Notes under the pieces: generated by a model
Seen by the model: only the letters and a program-made list of their open reading frames with translations
Database searches by the model: none
What the model was told of the DNA's origin: nothing
Translations under genes and position numbers: made by a program
In this document: piece by piece, positions 37,745 through 47,215 of the stretch
Layout of the letters: every line of letters starts with the position of its first letter
How positions within the stretch are numbered: the first letter of the stretch is position 1
Assembly (NCBI GenBank): GCA_001768325.1
Contig: MENQ01000021.1
Span: 398,059-462,058, forward strand
DNA from: Bacteroidetes bacterium GWC2_46_850
GTDB lineage: Bacteria; Bacteroidota; Bacteroidia; Bacteroidales; Dysgonomonadaceae
Direction: 5' to 3'
Length of the DNA stretch: 64,000 nucleotides

Positions 37745-39301
37745 TCAAAGGTCCAGTTCTGTCCCTCTGCTTTTCTCTTCTTCCAGTATCTGTTTCATCC
37801 AGCGCAGCATGAGTTTGTTTTTATTCGCCAGATTATCATATTCACCCCTGTCTGATCGCATGTCATAGAGTTGGTCGACGGGCCTGTTTCCCAGTTCGGT
37901 GCGGGTAAGTCTGTTGTAGGGACGACCATTGCTGGGTTCAATATATTTCCAGTCCCGGGTGAGTACCGTCAGCGTGGAAGCTGCACCGATCACATAATCT
38001 CGTCCGTCGGGATCGACTCCCAACCATGCGGAGAGCTGATCACGGCTGTCGACCGGTATCTCTTCCCTCTTTTCACATCCTATGAGCGATGCCATGGTTG
38101 CCATCAGGTCTATCTGCGATACCAGGGCATCGGAGACTCCTGCTTGTACTTTTTCCGGCCAGTGCACCAAAAAGGGCACACGTGTACCCGCTTCGAAGGT
38201 GCTGTATTTTCCACCGCGAAAAGGACCCCAGGGCTTGTGATCCATCAGCTTTTCCACGGCATCATCCATATAACCGTCGTCCACTACCGGTCCATTGTCG
38301 CTGGTGATGATGATCAGTGTATTTTCAAAAATACCCGCTTCCTTGAGGGTACGTACGATCTCGCCCACCGACCAGTCGAACTGTACGATGGCATCACCTC
38401 GGTGTCCCATGCCGGTTTTGCCCCTAAATCGTTCGTGCGGAAACCTTGGCACGTGAATATCGTTGGTTCCGAAATAGAGGAAAAAAGGTTTTTCTTTGTT
38501 TCTTTCGATAAATCGCACGGCATGGACGGTGATGCTGTCGGCGATAGACTCATCGTCCCACAGTGCCGCTTGCCCTCCCTTCATATATCCGATACGGGAT
38601 ATGCCGTTGACGATGCTCTGGTCATGGCCGTGGTTGGGACTTGGTTTTAACCGGGTAAGGAGTTCGGGGTTGTCCTTTCCCGTGGGTTCACCGGGAAAGT
38701 TTTTTGTGTAGCTTACACTGATCGGATCGGCCGGATCGAGGTTTACTATCTGCTGGTTTTCCAGATACACGCACGGCACCCGATCTCCCGTTGCCGCCAT
38801 GATGTAGGAGTAGTCGAACCCAATCTCCTTCGGCCCGGGAGAAAGCTTTCCGTTCCAGTCCTGCTCCCCGTCGGCGTTTCCGATTCCCAGATGCCATTTA
38901 CCGACGGCAGCCGTGGTATATCCTGCCACTTTCAGCATCTTTGCTACCGTATATCGTCCTGGCTTGATGATCAGGGCTGCATCACCGGCAGCAATCTGGG
39001 TGCCCTTTCTCCTCCAGGGGTATTCCCCGGTGAAAAGTCCGTAGCGGGATGGGGTGCTGGTTGCCGCTGCCGAGTGTGCGTTCCGGAAGCGCAGTCCGTT
39101 TGCGGCCAATGCATCCGTATTGGGTGTCTGCACATGCTCTGCGCCGTAGCAGGAGAGGTCGCCATAACCCATGTCGTCGGCATAGATGAGTACGATGTTG
39201 GGTTTTTCTTTCAGGGATTCACCGGCTCCGTCCTGTGCTGTTGCCGGCAAGGCCATACAGGCGCCGAAGGTGAGGATGGATGGAGTAGAAAAATGTATCA
39301 T
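37745..39301 (-). CDS. Serine-type sulfatase (S1 family)
   Basis: 518 residues with a signal peptide (MALPATAQ). Signature TSTPSRYGLFTGE with Ser 82 as the formylglycine precursor; metal residues in NIVLIYADDMGYGDLSCYG and IIITSDNGPV. GRYTVAKMLKVAGYTTAAVGKWHLG is the usual third motif. It resembles arylsulfatase-A-like enzymes active on GalNAc-sulfate (S1_15-like), a tentative assignment. Spacing to the genes on each side is 16 and 31 bp, so it is fully co-transcribed. Confidence 0.92.
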   Translation of the reverse strand: MIHFSTPSILTFGACMALPATAQDGAGESLKEKPNIVLIYADDMGYGDLSCYGAEHVQTPNTDALAANGLRFRNAHSAAATSTPSRYGLFTGEYPWRRKGTQIAAGDAALIIKPGRYTVAKMLKVAGYTTAAVGKWHLGIGNADGEQDWNGKLSPGPKEIGFDYSYIMAATGDRVPCVYLENQQIVNLDPADPISVSYTKNFPGEPTGKDNPELLTRLKPSPNHGHDQSIVNGISRIGYMKGGQAALWDDESIADSITVHAVRFIERNKEKPFFLYFGTNDIHVPRFPHERFRGKTGMGHRGDAIVQFDWSVGEIVRTLKEAGIFENTLIIITSDNGPVVDDGYMDDAVEKLMDHKPWGPFRGGKYSTFEAGTRVPFLVHWPEKVQAGVSDALVSQIDLMATMASLIGCEKREEIPVDSRDQLSAWLGVDPDGRDYVIGAASTLTVLTRDWKYIEPSNGRPYNRLTRTELGNRPVDQLYDMRSDRGEYDNLANKNKLMLRWMKQILEEEKSRGTELDL

Positions 39302-39317
39302 GCCTGGAATGTTTATT

Positions 39318-40718
39318 TCAGTACAAAGGCCAGTCGGGATGATCGGTTCTGGCCGATTTCATCATTTCTTTCAGTTCTGTTGCTTTCAGCGGGAAAAGAT
39401 CAATCAGATTGTGATTCTCCGAAGGATCGGAAGCAAGATTATACAGTTCGAATCTTTCCTCTTTGCATATATCGAGGTGGAGCAATTTCCAGTCTCCCTT
39501 GATGACTGCCTGCCGGCCCCCCAATTCCTGAAATTCAAAATAGAAGTAATCACGTTCCTTCTGACCTTTTCGGCCCAATATTGCTGGTAGAACGCTGATG
39601 CCATCTGTACCGGCAGGTGTTTTCAGTTTCAGTAATTCGGCAAATGTAGGTAAATAATCCCAAAATGCGAAGGAGAAGCTGCTCTCTTTTCCGGCCGGCA
39701 CTTTCTTTTGCCATGAAATGATCGTTGGCACGCGGATTCCTCCTTCGTACAGATCGCGCTTATAACCGCGGTAGATACCGTTGCTGTTAAAGAAATCGGG
39801 GTCACCGCCCCCTTCACGATGCGGGCCGTTGTCGCTGGTGAAGACAATGAGCGTATTTTCGTACACACCTGTTTCTTTGAGCTTGTCGATGATTTGTCCC
39901 ACATACAGATCGATGCGTTTTACCATGGCAGCATGTGTGGCGCGTGGGTATTCCTGCGACATATATCCTCCCATTCTGAAAGTGGGACCCGAATCGACGC
40001 CCTTGTAGGGCTGTTCTTCAAAACTCCCTCTGAGTTGCCGGATGATGGAGTCTTCGGGTACAACCAGCTCCGCATGGGGTAATATCATTGGCACGTACAG
40101 GAAGAAGGGGTTGTTGCTGTGGTTATCAATAAATTCAAGCGCTTTCGACTGAATCAGATCCTGCGCATAGGTGCCAAATTGGCCGTTCCTGTTTTCGGGA
40201 AGGTCTATTTTTGTCTGGTTATGCCATAGATGGTCGGGGTAATAATTGTGAGCCAGGAGCTGGCAGTTGTAGCCGAAAAAGTCGTCTACTCCCTGATTGT
40301 TGGGGTCACCCGTGGAGCCGGGTTGTCCCAGTCCCCATTTTCCAAAGGCGCCGGTAGTATAACCCGCATTTTTAAACAGGTGAAACAACGAGAATGTTTC
40401 AGCAGGAAGTGGATACTGACCTTCCGGCTTCATCTCCCTGTTGCCACGGACAGGGGTGTGTCCGGTGTGCAACCCGGTCATCAGGCTGGCGCGTGAGGGA
40501 GCGCTCACGGTTGTGCCCGAATAGGAGCGGGTAAACCGGGTTCCGTTGAGTGCAAGCCGATCGATGTGGGGTGTCTGAAATTTCTCCTGGCCATAACAAC
40601 TCAGGTCTCCGTAGCCCAAATCATCGGCCACGATAAAAACCACATTGGGCTTTTGTTGTGCATGGAGCGGAGTGAATGCTGCAAGGGTAAATCCGGCAGC
40701 GATACTGGTTAACTTCAT
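39318..40718 (-). CDS. Serine-type sulfatase (S1 family)
   Basis: 466 residues from Met 40718; 39 further in-frame codons upstream are rejected because MKLTSIAAGFTLAAFTPLHA is a normal signal peptide and the extension overlaps the phosphoesterase gene. Signature VSAPSRASLMTGLHTGH with Ser 72 as the formylglycine precursor; metal motifs VVFIVADDLGYGDLSCYG and IVFTSDNGPHREGG. It differs clearly from its two neighbours, so the three probably attack different sulfate positions. It lies 31 bp after the phosphoesterase gene. Confidence 0.92.
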   Translation of the reverse strand: MKLTSIAAGFTLAAFTPLHAQQKPNVVFIVADDLGYGDLSCYGQEKFQTPHIDRLALNGTRFTRSYSGTTVSAPSRASLMTGLHTGHTPVRGNREMKPEGQYPLPAETFSLFHLFKNAGYTTGAFGKWGLGQPGSTGDPNNQGVDDFFGYNCQLLAHNYYPDHLWHNQTKIDLPENRNGQFGTYAQDLIQSKALEFIDNHSNNPFFLYVPMILPHAELVVPEDSIIRQLRGSFEEQPYKGVDSGPTFRMGGYMSQEYPRATHAAMVKRIDLYVGQIIDKLKETGVYENTLIVFTSDNGPHREGGGDPDFFNSNGIYRGYKRDLYEGGIRVPTIISWQKKVPAGKESSFSFAFWDYLPTFAELLKLKTPAGTDGISVLPAILGRKGQKERDYFYFEFQELGGRQAVIKGDWKLLHLDICKEERFELYNLASDPSENHNLIDLFPLKATELKEMMKSARTDHPDWPLY

Positions 40719-40749
40719 ATCTTGATTGTTTACTGAGAGTTTAGTTTTG

Positions 40750-41733
40750 TTATTCTGACATGGGAAAAGTGACTTTGTAGCGGATGGTTCCGTCGAGTAG
40801 ATGCAGCCATGTCTCGAATTGGCGTTTGCCTTCACTGAGAACCACTACGCGTGCTCCGTTTATTTGTGGTGTGTAGGTTGTTTTCCAGCCGCTGAAACAG
40901 CCGTAGGCAAGGGCAATATCATGATAATTAACGAGATAGTTGTTCACATGATCGTGGCCGACAAATGTGGCCATCACATCCCGCATCTCCCGCATGGCCA
41001 GGAACATGCCTGAGTTGAGCTCCGGCGCACACTCATCTTCAAGCCTGACTCCATGTCGGGTATTCTTCTCGTCATTAAATGCCTGACGATATTCGGGGAG
41101 GGGTATGTGAAAGTAAGCCAGTGCCGGCAGGGGACTGAAATTGTTTTGTACGGTCTGTTGCAGGCTTTGTGCCTTATACCAGTTTATCTGATCTGATGTG
41201 ATCCAACCATAGCCCTTCACCCCGTCGATGGTGGAGTAGGCGCCCGAGTCGAAACAGTAAATAAGGGCAGCAGCTTTCAACTGATTTTGACTGCTATGAA
41301 TTGGAATCATATCGTTCATCACTCCGGGGACGCCGGGAACAGCAGGTGTGTTCAGGTTAAAGGGATAAGCAGTGACAAAACTAGCAATCTCTTCTCTTAT
41401 CACATCCTGTTCATGGTCGTGGTTCCCCAGTGTTACTGCGAAGGGTATTTTGCGATCGATGACCAGTTTTGTCAGGGCATCCCAACTCTCTTTTGCCGGT
41501 TTGCCCGTGACGATATCACCTGTAAAAACCACCATATCGGGCTTCTCACTATCTAGAACCCTGTTTATCAGCAGCAGTGCAGTATCCGATTTGGGGTTCC
41601 CAAGCTTATAGTGGATATCGGTAAACTGTACAATTTTAAATGTACCTTCCTTGTTGAAGCTGAGCTTCTGTGCATGCATACCGTAGGCCATCAACGTGCA
41701 AAGAGCGGCAATTATCCATCTTTTATTCATCAT
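40750..41733 (-). CDS. Secreted calcineurin-like metallophosphoesterase
   Basis: 327 residues with a signal peptide ending MHAQ. Dinuclear metal motifs are complete: FTDIHY (DxH), VVFTGDIVTG (GDxxx), TLGNHDHE (GNHD), YFHIPLPE and FVGHDHVNNY (GHDH). It resembles purple-acid-phosphatase-like enzymes often found in Bacteroidota glycan loci. It may remove phosphate from a substituent of the glycan or act in phosphate scavenging. It sits between the GH2 gene (51-bp gap) and the first sulfatase (31-bp gap). Confidence 0.9.
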   Translation of the reverse strand: MMNKRWIIAALCTLMAYGMHAQKLSFNKEGTFKIVQFTDIHYKLGNPKSDTALLLINRVLDSEKPDMVVFTGDIVTGKPAKESWDALTKLVIDRKIPFAVTLGNHDHEQDVIREEIASFVTAYPFNLNTPAVPGVPGVMNDMIPIHSSQNQLKAAALIYCFDSGAYSTIDGVKGYGWITSDQINWYKAQSLQQTVQNNFSPLPALAYFHIPLPEYRQAFNDEKNTRHGVRLEDECAPELNSGMFLAMREMRDVMATFVGHDHVNNYLVNYHDIALAYGCFSGWKTTYTPQINGARVVVLSEGKRQFETWLHLLDGTIRYKVTFPMSE

Positions 41734-41784
41734 CTGATATTTTATGTTATCTGTTAAAAATCTGTTTGTTGGGAGTCAGATTCA

Positions 41785-44391
41785 TTATAATTCAGTTGTG
41801 CTGTTGAACGCTTCTGTCTCAAAGAGCAAATCATTGGGATCTGTGTTTTCGGGAAGCTGAGTGACATCGATCCACACTTCCTTTTCCTCTCCCGGAAAGA
41901 GCGTAAAATAGTTGTCTTCAAAAAATAGAGGAAGTGCCAGTTCGTGCTGCTTTTTATTCTTCACCTTAAGCCGGATAAAAAAAGCGGTCTCATCGGTGGG
42001 ATTGCTGACTGTTGCGATGACCCTTCCTGCGCTTTCTTTTCTGGTTTTAAGGAGCGGTTTGACCGGTTTCAGCTGTTTCAGCTGTTGCCAGTCGACCTCG
42101 TGGTTTGTCAGCCAATATAGGTTTTCATCCATCACCCTGTTTTGCTGAGCTTTCAGACGGAGGCGCACAAAATAGAATCCTTCCGGCTTGGCGCCAGTAA
42201 ACAGGTTACCAGCCTTGATTTTGCTGTTGGCTGCGACCTGCAGGTTGTAGCGCACCTGTCCGATGTTGTGACCATGGAGATTAAACAGCGTGGCTTCTGC
42301 CACGAGGTCTGGGCTATTTGCCGTCGTTTGGTTGACGATCATCATGCTTGAGTCGTTCAGATTCAGTTGTAGGTGGAGCGGCTTTGCGCCATGCCGGTAA
42401 CCGTAAAAGCCGCCAGTCTGATCGAGAAAAGGATCGTAGAGCTGGCCACGCAAGGCTGTCCAGGGATTTTGATTTTTCCATACCAGCATCCCGGTATAGT
42501 GGCTCCACATGTCCGCGTTGAAACCTTCCTGCAGTGCGCGGTATTGCTCATAGTTTACCACCTGAGCCTTTTTGCAGAAGTCGTCGATTCCCCCGATGGC
42601 TCCATAGCGATCAATGGTATTGCCGTAACCGATGTACTTGTGGTATGTCCATACGGCGTTGGACCTGTCCTTTACCGGTGGGGTGAGATCATTTTCATCC
42701 ATGATCCTGCGCATGGTCTCCACGTTGGGCATGCCCACGGAGCCGATCTCCGGATTGAAAGGGTAGGAGGGTGTCACAAAAAAGCGCAGCGGGTCCTGGA
42801 TGCCGTAGGGACCATCACCGAGTCCACCGATGGTGTTGCGAAGGAGGCTGTCGGAGACCGATTCTTCGAGATAGTAACGGGTACCGTCATGAGCCGGCAT
42901 AATCTGTTCTTTGAGCTTTTGGTTGATATCTTCGGGAGGTGTTGATTCATTTCCGCCGCACCAGAGGTAGAGGCTGGGGTGATTGCGGAGCATCTTGATC
43001 TGATCGATGGCAGAAGTCAGAAAGAGGGTGTGGTGGTCGGGATATGCGCGTCGGCGTTCGCGGGACTCCTTTTTCTTGGGATCCTCCCAGCGACCGTTGC
43101 CGTCGCCCGAAATCCAGAGGTCCTGCCACACTAGCAATCCATACTTATCACAGGCGTCATAGAACTCCGGCCGCTCTGTCATGGAGCCGCCCCAGACGCG
43201 AATCATGTTCATGTTCATCTCCGCATGCATGCGCACCTCGGCATCGTAGCGTCCGGGCGACAAGCGGAGCAGGGCATCGGAGGCGATCCAGTTGCCTCCC
43301 TTGATGAAAACCTTTTGTCCGTTTACGAGAAATACCCGTCCACCGCTCTCCTCATCAAAGTAGGATCCGGTTTCTCTGATACCCACGTTTACCGTTTCCC
43401 TGTCGGATATATCCCGATCTTGTGTGAAACTGAGCTTTAACGGGTATAGATGAGGTTCTCCCATGCCGTTGGGCCACCACAATTGCGGATCTTTCATTTC
43501 GATTTCAGGCAGTTCCACCTTCAACGTTTCTCCGGCTTTCACCGTGAGGAGGATACTGCTTTCTTTGCCGCCGATGGTCGCTGTGAGCCTACCTGACTGA
43601 TCATCGTTTGTTGCATTCACCAAATCGGTCGAAACCGAGATATAGGCAGGCGGTTGGTTTTGATTCGGAAAGCGAATCCCCGGAACTTTTGTCTTTACGA
43701 ACGGATCACGGATATCTACCGGACCGGTGATTTCAATGGCGACCTCATCCCAGATGCCTGTGTTGCGGTCACGAATGGCACAAATCCAGTCCCATCCGGC
43801 CGTAAACTGTTGTGTGACCGACCGGGCGATCATGCCATCGCCGCCCTGTCCCCCATTGGCCTCCCCCACGGGGTCGGGAGGATAAACAATTACTGCCAGG
43901 TGGTTACCGGTTGTGTTGTTCAGGAAAGGGGTGATCCGGTATTTTTGGCGCAGGAACATGCCCGAGTGGGTGTCGTTATTGAGCCGTTTCCTATTCAGGA
44001 AAACATCGGAAGCGTAGTTTACGCCCCTCAATTTCAGCCAGGCCTGCTGCCCCTCCTGCAGTGGCGGTATCTCGAAGCTGTTGCGAAACCAGAACGTGTA
44101 GAACGGGGCGCCCACGTCATGGATATCGGGTATTTTCTCGTTATTCATCCCGTAAAACATGTCTGGGATTAACCCATTGTGCAACAAGGTTGTCTGCACT
44201 GTTCCCGGAACCACCGCATCAAGCCAGCCCACACATCGATAATCGGGAGAAGATATCAGATTCCCATCTTCCGTTAATTCAGCGGCCCGCTTGGCCTGCC
44301 AGCCTGCGTTGAGCTGAATTTCCTTTTCCTGAGGCTGCATAAGATGCCAATTACAAAAGAGAATCAGCATCAATAAACATGTTTTTTGCAT
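41785..44391 (-). CDS. GH2-family glycosidase (mannosidase/glucosaminidase-like)
   Basis: 868 residues from Met 44391 (signal peptide MQKTCLLMLILFCNWHLM); a 28-residue upstream extension is less likely. The sandwich domains (about 20-320: AGWDWICAIRDRNTGIWDEV) precede a TIM barrel: IKGGNWIASDALL, MIRVWGGSMTERPEFYDACDKYGLLVWQD and SLYLWCGGNES with the acid/base Glu. The layout matches GH2 beta-mannosidase and exo-beta-glucosaminidase-type enzymes rather than beta-galactosidases. It is the first gene of the five-gene sulfatase operon. Between 44392 and 44530 there is a weak TACTTTTG box on the minus strand (44419-44426). Confidence 0.88.
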   Translation of the reverse strand: MQKTCLLMLILFCNWHLMQPQEKEIQLNAGWQAKRAAELTEDGNLISSPDYRCVGWLDAVVPGTVQTTLLHNGLIPDMFYGMNNEKIPDIHDVGAPFYTFWFRNSFEIPPLQEGQQAWLKLRGVNYASDVFLNRKRLNNDTHSGMFLRQKYRITPFLNNTTGNHLAVIVYPPDPVGEANGGQGGDGMIARSVTQQFTAGWDWICAIRDRNTGIWDEVAIEITGPVDIRDPFVKTKVPGIRFPNQNQPPAYISVSTDLVNATNDDQSGRLTATIGGKESSILLTVKAGETLKVELPEIEMKDPQLWWPNGMGEPHLYPLKLSFTQDRDISDRETVNVGIRETGSYFDEESGGRVFLVNGQKVFIKGGNWIASDALLRLSPGRYDAEVRMHAEMNMNMIRVWGGSMTERPEFYDACDKYGLLVWQDLWISGDGNGRWEDPKKKESRERRRAYPDHHTLFLTSAIDQIKMLRNHPSLYLWCGGNESTPPEDINQKLKEQIMPAHDGTRYYLEESVSDSLLRNTIGGLGDGPYGIQDPLRFFVTPSYPFNPEIGSVGMPNVETMRRIMDENDLTPPVKDRSNAVWTYHKYIGYGNTIDRYGAIGGIDDFCKKAQVVNYEQYRALQEGFNADMWSHYTGMLVWKNQNPWTALRGQLYDPFLDQTGGFYGYRHGAKPLHLQLNLNDSSMMIVNQTTANSPDLVAEATLFNLHGHNIGQVRYNLQVAANSKIKAGNLFTGAKPEGFYFVRLRLKAQQNRVMDENLYWLTNHEVDWQQLKQLKPVKPLLKTRKESAGRVIATVSNPTDETAFFIRLKVKNKKQHELALPLFFEDNYFTLFPGEEKEVWIDVTQLPENTDPNDLLFETEAFNSTTEL

Positions 44392-44513
44392 AGGATTTAT
44401 GGATTGTTCACAAACAATCAAAAGTAACAAAATAATCTGAATATTTAGGTACACAGAATTGTCCAAATTTACCAACGGAATTGCGCATAGTCATGTCATC
44501 GATTCAAATCCTG

Positions 44514-44530
44514 AACCGGTCAAACCGGTT
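44514..44530. repeat. Short inverted repeat ahead of the acidic-protein promoter
   Basis: AACCGG (44514-44519) and CCGGTT (44525-44530) form an inverted repeat with a five-base centre; it also reads as two copies of ACCGGT. It lies 16 bp upstream of the -7 box at 44547 and is a candidate operator. No regulator is identified. Confidence 0.35.
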
Positions 44531-44546
44531 TTCGAATATTTTTTCC

Positions 44547-44554
44547 TATTTTTG
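44547..44554 (+). promoter_or_regulatory. -7 box for the acidic-protein gene
   Basis: TATTTTTG matches TAnnTTTG and lies 81 bp upstream of the start at 44636. The -33 element is not clear. Confidence 0.45.
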
Positions 44555-44635
44555 TGTTCCATACAAACGGGTTGAGGATGGACACTCCTCATTTAGAATC
44601 TGACATCACCGGTTAAAAACTCAAAATATACAACA

Positions 44636-46087
44636 ATGGCAAAGAAACAAAATCCCCAGATTCTTTCTCCCGAGAACTACATACGGCAGCGCGCTCGTAG
44701 CCTGCCCATCTTCAAGTGTCTGGTCAATAAAGGCTGGGAAGAGGGCGGACTGGCACAGGTTACCATAGCGCGCAGGCATATCAACGGGAACATCACTTAT
44801 TGTTCTTTCCTGGTCGACCTGCATTGTTTGGGGGTGAAGGATACCTTTTACGATTTCAATATTACCGAAGAGCAGTTCGATGTGATGAGGGATAGGATGT
44901 CGCAGGGATATGATCTGGTTGAGATCGATTATGTGCTGGCTCATAACATCATCCACGCCGGATGGGAGTTTGGCGAAGAAACGGGCTTTAAACCACACAA
45001 GGATTTTCTCTCCATCACCCAGTATATGCTGGAAGAGGATAACGACGAAATACCCCTTATTGAGATCGCATGCGGTGATAGCGACGGCAAACCCATCTAC
45101 GTGCAGAGCCCTTACGATGATGAAGCTTCTGTCAGGAGAATCATTGCACAGCTGGAGAAGAATGTGGGTCGCGGAAACTACCGGTTTGTGACGCAGGATG
45201 ACATATGGGATGAGGAGGACAGTGATGAAGAGGACGATGAGGATTGGGATGATAACGACGCGTTTTTTTTAGATGATTCGGAAGAGGATGCTGAAATGAT
45301 CTATTTTCAGGAATATGCACAAAACAGTTATGAGGAGAATGTACGTATATTTCTGGAGTTGAGCCAATATCTGGCTGAACTGGATAGAATGCCGGAGCCG
45401 GATGACGATGATGATGAAGGGGATGATAATTTTTTAAGGTTGAATGCTTTGGCCGATCTTTTATATCAGGAGATGCTTCCTGTAGACGAGGTTGAAAGGT
45501 GGTTAGACAGATGGAGTGCTGAATCAACCCTTTACGCTATCACAGAGAGTGCTTTTCATGAGATGATCGGATTGACGGACAAAACATCACTCACCCAAAA
45601 AGATATCTCATACATTCGTAGTGAGACGGATAGCCAGAAACTGGACAAATATTTTCAAAAAAAATGGGGCGATCTCCCTTATCCTACTGCCTTGAAGATT
45701 CAGGATATGGAGGAATCACCATTAAAGAGCAAGAGAATTGCTGCCGCGCTTGCCCGGTTTCCAAATTACGGGCTCATTAAATTAGAGGATATGATGAATC
45801 GCATCATAGAAAATCGACTAAACGAGGAAGAAATATACTATCAGTCGGTATTTGGTGATCGCAGGGAGATTACCTCAGCCGAATATGCCCGGTTGCAGAC
45901 CATGCGGCTTGGTTATTTTTTACAGTGTGAGAACTTGGCGGGATTGGAAAGTCTCTACTACGATATTGAGGAAGAATTTGAATTTGATGACAATTTGGAT
46001 GAGCATATTGGCGTATTACAATCTTTATTATTAGCCTCCCGGATAGCGATGTTGCGAAACGCTCTTTTGGAGTTGGATAGCCAATAA
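44636..46087 (+). CDS. Conserved-looking acidic protein of unknown function
   Basis: 483 residues with no signal peptide or membrane segment, so cytoplasmic. I do not recognise a named domain. Residues 1-190 look folded and contain FKCLVNKGWEEGGLAQVTIA and VDLHCLGVKDTFYDFNI, reminiscent of SEC-C-linked or plasmid-type hypothetical proteins. Two very acidic tracts follow (about 191-221, almost only D/E/W/F, and about 254-266 with a run of Asp). The C-terminal 200 residues are helical (KIQDMEESPLKSKRIAAALARF). The acidic tracts may be flexible linkers or mimic nucleic acid. A HAD phosphatase gene follows after 30 bp on the same strand, possibly co-transcribed. Confidence 0.8.
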   Translation: MAKKQNPQILSPENYIRQRARSLPIFKCLVNKGWEEGGLAQVTIARRHINGNITYCSFLVDLHCLGVKDTFYDFNITEEQFDVMRDRMSQGYDLVEIDYVLAHNIIHAGWEFGEETGFKPHKDFLSITQYMLEEDNDEIPLIEIACGDSDGKPIYVQSPYDDEASVRRIIAQLEKNVGRGNYRFVTQDDIWDEEDSDEEDDEDWDDNDAFFLDDSEEDAEMIYFQEYAQNSYEENVRIFLELSQYLAELDRMPEPDDDDDEGDDNFLRLNALADLLYQEMLPVDEVERWLDRWSAESTLYAITESAFHEMIGLTDKTSLTQKDISYIRSETDSQKLDKYFQKKWGDLPYPTALKIQDMEESPLKSKRIAAALARFPNYGLIKLEDMMNRIIENRLNEEEIYYQSVFGDRREITSAEYARLQTMRLGYFLQCENLAGLESLYYDIEEEFEFDDNLDEHIGVLQSLLLASRIAMLRNALLELDSQ

Positions 46088-46117
46088 CAGTCCGCCAATA
46101 AATGATAAGACGAAGAT

Positions 46118-46768
46118 ATGCTGGTAAGAACGATTTTTTTTGATCTGGACGGGGTTGTGATTGATTCCGAGAAGTTGCATTTAAGGGCTTTGGGGCTCAC
46201 CTTGGAAAAGAATGGCATCTTATTTCAGCATACCATACTTGATGGTTTTGTAGGCAGGTCCGATAAATCATTCTTTCAATATGTCCATGAAAATATTGAC
46301 AACCGCATCGACATAGAGGATTTCCTGGAGCAAAAGGATTCAATCTTCGAAGGCCTCCTGACTGAGTTGCAGTTTGTGGAGGGGTTTACCGATTTTATGC
46401 ATGTTGTGAAAGAAGCAAACGTGCAAACAGCGCTGGTTACTTCCTCCTCTTTGCAGACTGTTCATAAAGGGGATCGTATGCTTCATTTTTTGCAGTCGTT
46501 TGATATCGTCATCACCGAAGATGACACCAGAAAGCATAAGCCCCATCCCGATCCCTATCTGCTGGCTTTGGAAAGGAGTGGGGCCGACAAGGAAGCGACC
46601 GTCATCATTGAAGATTCCATCAATGGTATCACCGCCGGGAAAGCAGCGGGATGCATTGTCTGCGGAGTGACAACCTCCTTCGATGCCGCTACCTTAAAAG
46701 ATGCCGGTGCCGATTTTGTCTTTGACAGTTACAGCGAGCTGGCTACCAAATTTAGCTGTTTTAAATGA
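46118..46768 (+). CDS. HAD-superfamily phosphatase (beta-phosphoglucomutase-like)
   Basis: 216 residues. All four HAD motifs are present: IFFDLDGVVIDSE (motif I with nucleophile Asp and second Asp), LVTSSS (II), RKHKPHPDPYLLAL (III Lys) and VIIEDSINGITAGKAAG (IV). The alpha-helical cap between I and II is the C1 type. It is a cytoplasmic phosphatase or phosphomutase for a small sugar phosphate; the substrate is unknown. It lies 30 bp after the acidic protein gene. The convergent toxin gene ends 36 bp away. Confidence 0.9.
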   Translation: MLVRTIFFDLDGVVIDSEKLHLRALGLTLEKNGILFQHTILDGFVGRSDKSFFQYVHENIDNRIDIEDFLEQKDSIFEGLLTELQFVEGFTDFMHVVKEANVQTALVTSSSLQTVHKGDRMLHFLQSFDIVITEDDTRKHKPHPDPYLLALERSGADKEATVIIEDSINGITAGKAAGCIVCGVTTSFDAATLKDAGADFVFDSYSELATKFSCFK

Positions 46769-46804
46769 TTCCAAGAAATATCATTATTATATCTGTCCTA
46801 TATT

Positions 46805-47215
46805 TTAAATTTTCTCTAAGTTTCCTTTAGTACTAGCACTATAAGAGAAAGGTCTTTTTTCTGTTAAAGCAATGTGTGTGATTTTTTCCCAATGCTTGAT
46901 TATCAATTTTACTATTTCCCAATAATTAAATCCCGATTTAGACGGGGGACGGAAAAAGAACATGCCTAATTTATATTCTTCGTATAGGGCTTTCTGGATT
47001 TTTTTCCTTTGTATATTGTAATCTTGTGTAATGATACAGGCCTCTCTCTTCCCGGCTTGTGGAATCCATTCTTCATCTTTAGAACCTTTCCCGAAATCAT
47101 CAGTCAACGAGCGTACATTAATTAGCTCTCTTGCTTTTGCGTTAAGGGGTGCTTGAAGAATATCCAGCCCTTTTGCTAAAACAGGTGGCAAATTTTCATC
47201 GATATATATTATCAT
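46805..47215 (-). CDS. PIN-like toxin, VapC45/DUF5615 type
   Basis: 136 residues. IIYIDENLPPVLAKGLDIL at the N-terminus and GSKDEEWIPQAG...ACIITQDYNIQ keep the Asp/Glu pattern of PIN-like (Mut7-C/DUF5615) ribonucleases. The start overlaps the end of the upstream gene by 4 bp, as toxin-antitoxin pairs often do. Expected role: RNA cleavage when free of antitoxin. Composition is AT-rich relative to neighbours, suggesting mobility. Confidence 0.75.
   Translation of the reverse strand: MIIYIDENLPPVLAKGLDILQAPLNAKARELINVRSLTDDFGKGSKDEEWIPQAGKREACIITQDYNIQRKKIQKALYEEYKLGMFFFRPPSKSGFNYWEIVKLIIKHWEKITHIALTEKRPFSYSASTKGNLEKI

Noticed and set aside
44500..44532. T-loop-like sequence GATTCAAATC, possible tRNA
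   Set aside because: No matching acceptor, D or anticodon stem around it. I saw no tRNA or rRNA gene anywhere in the window.
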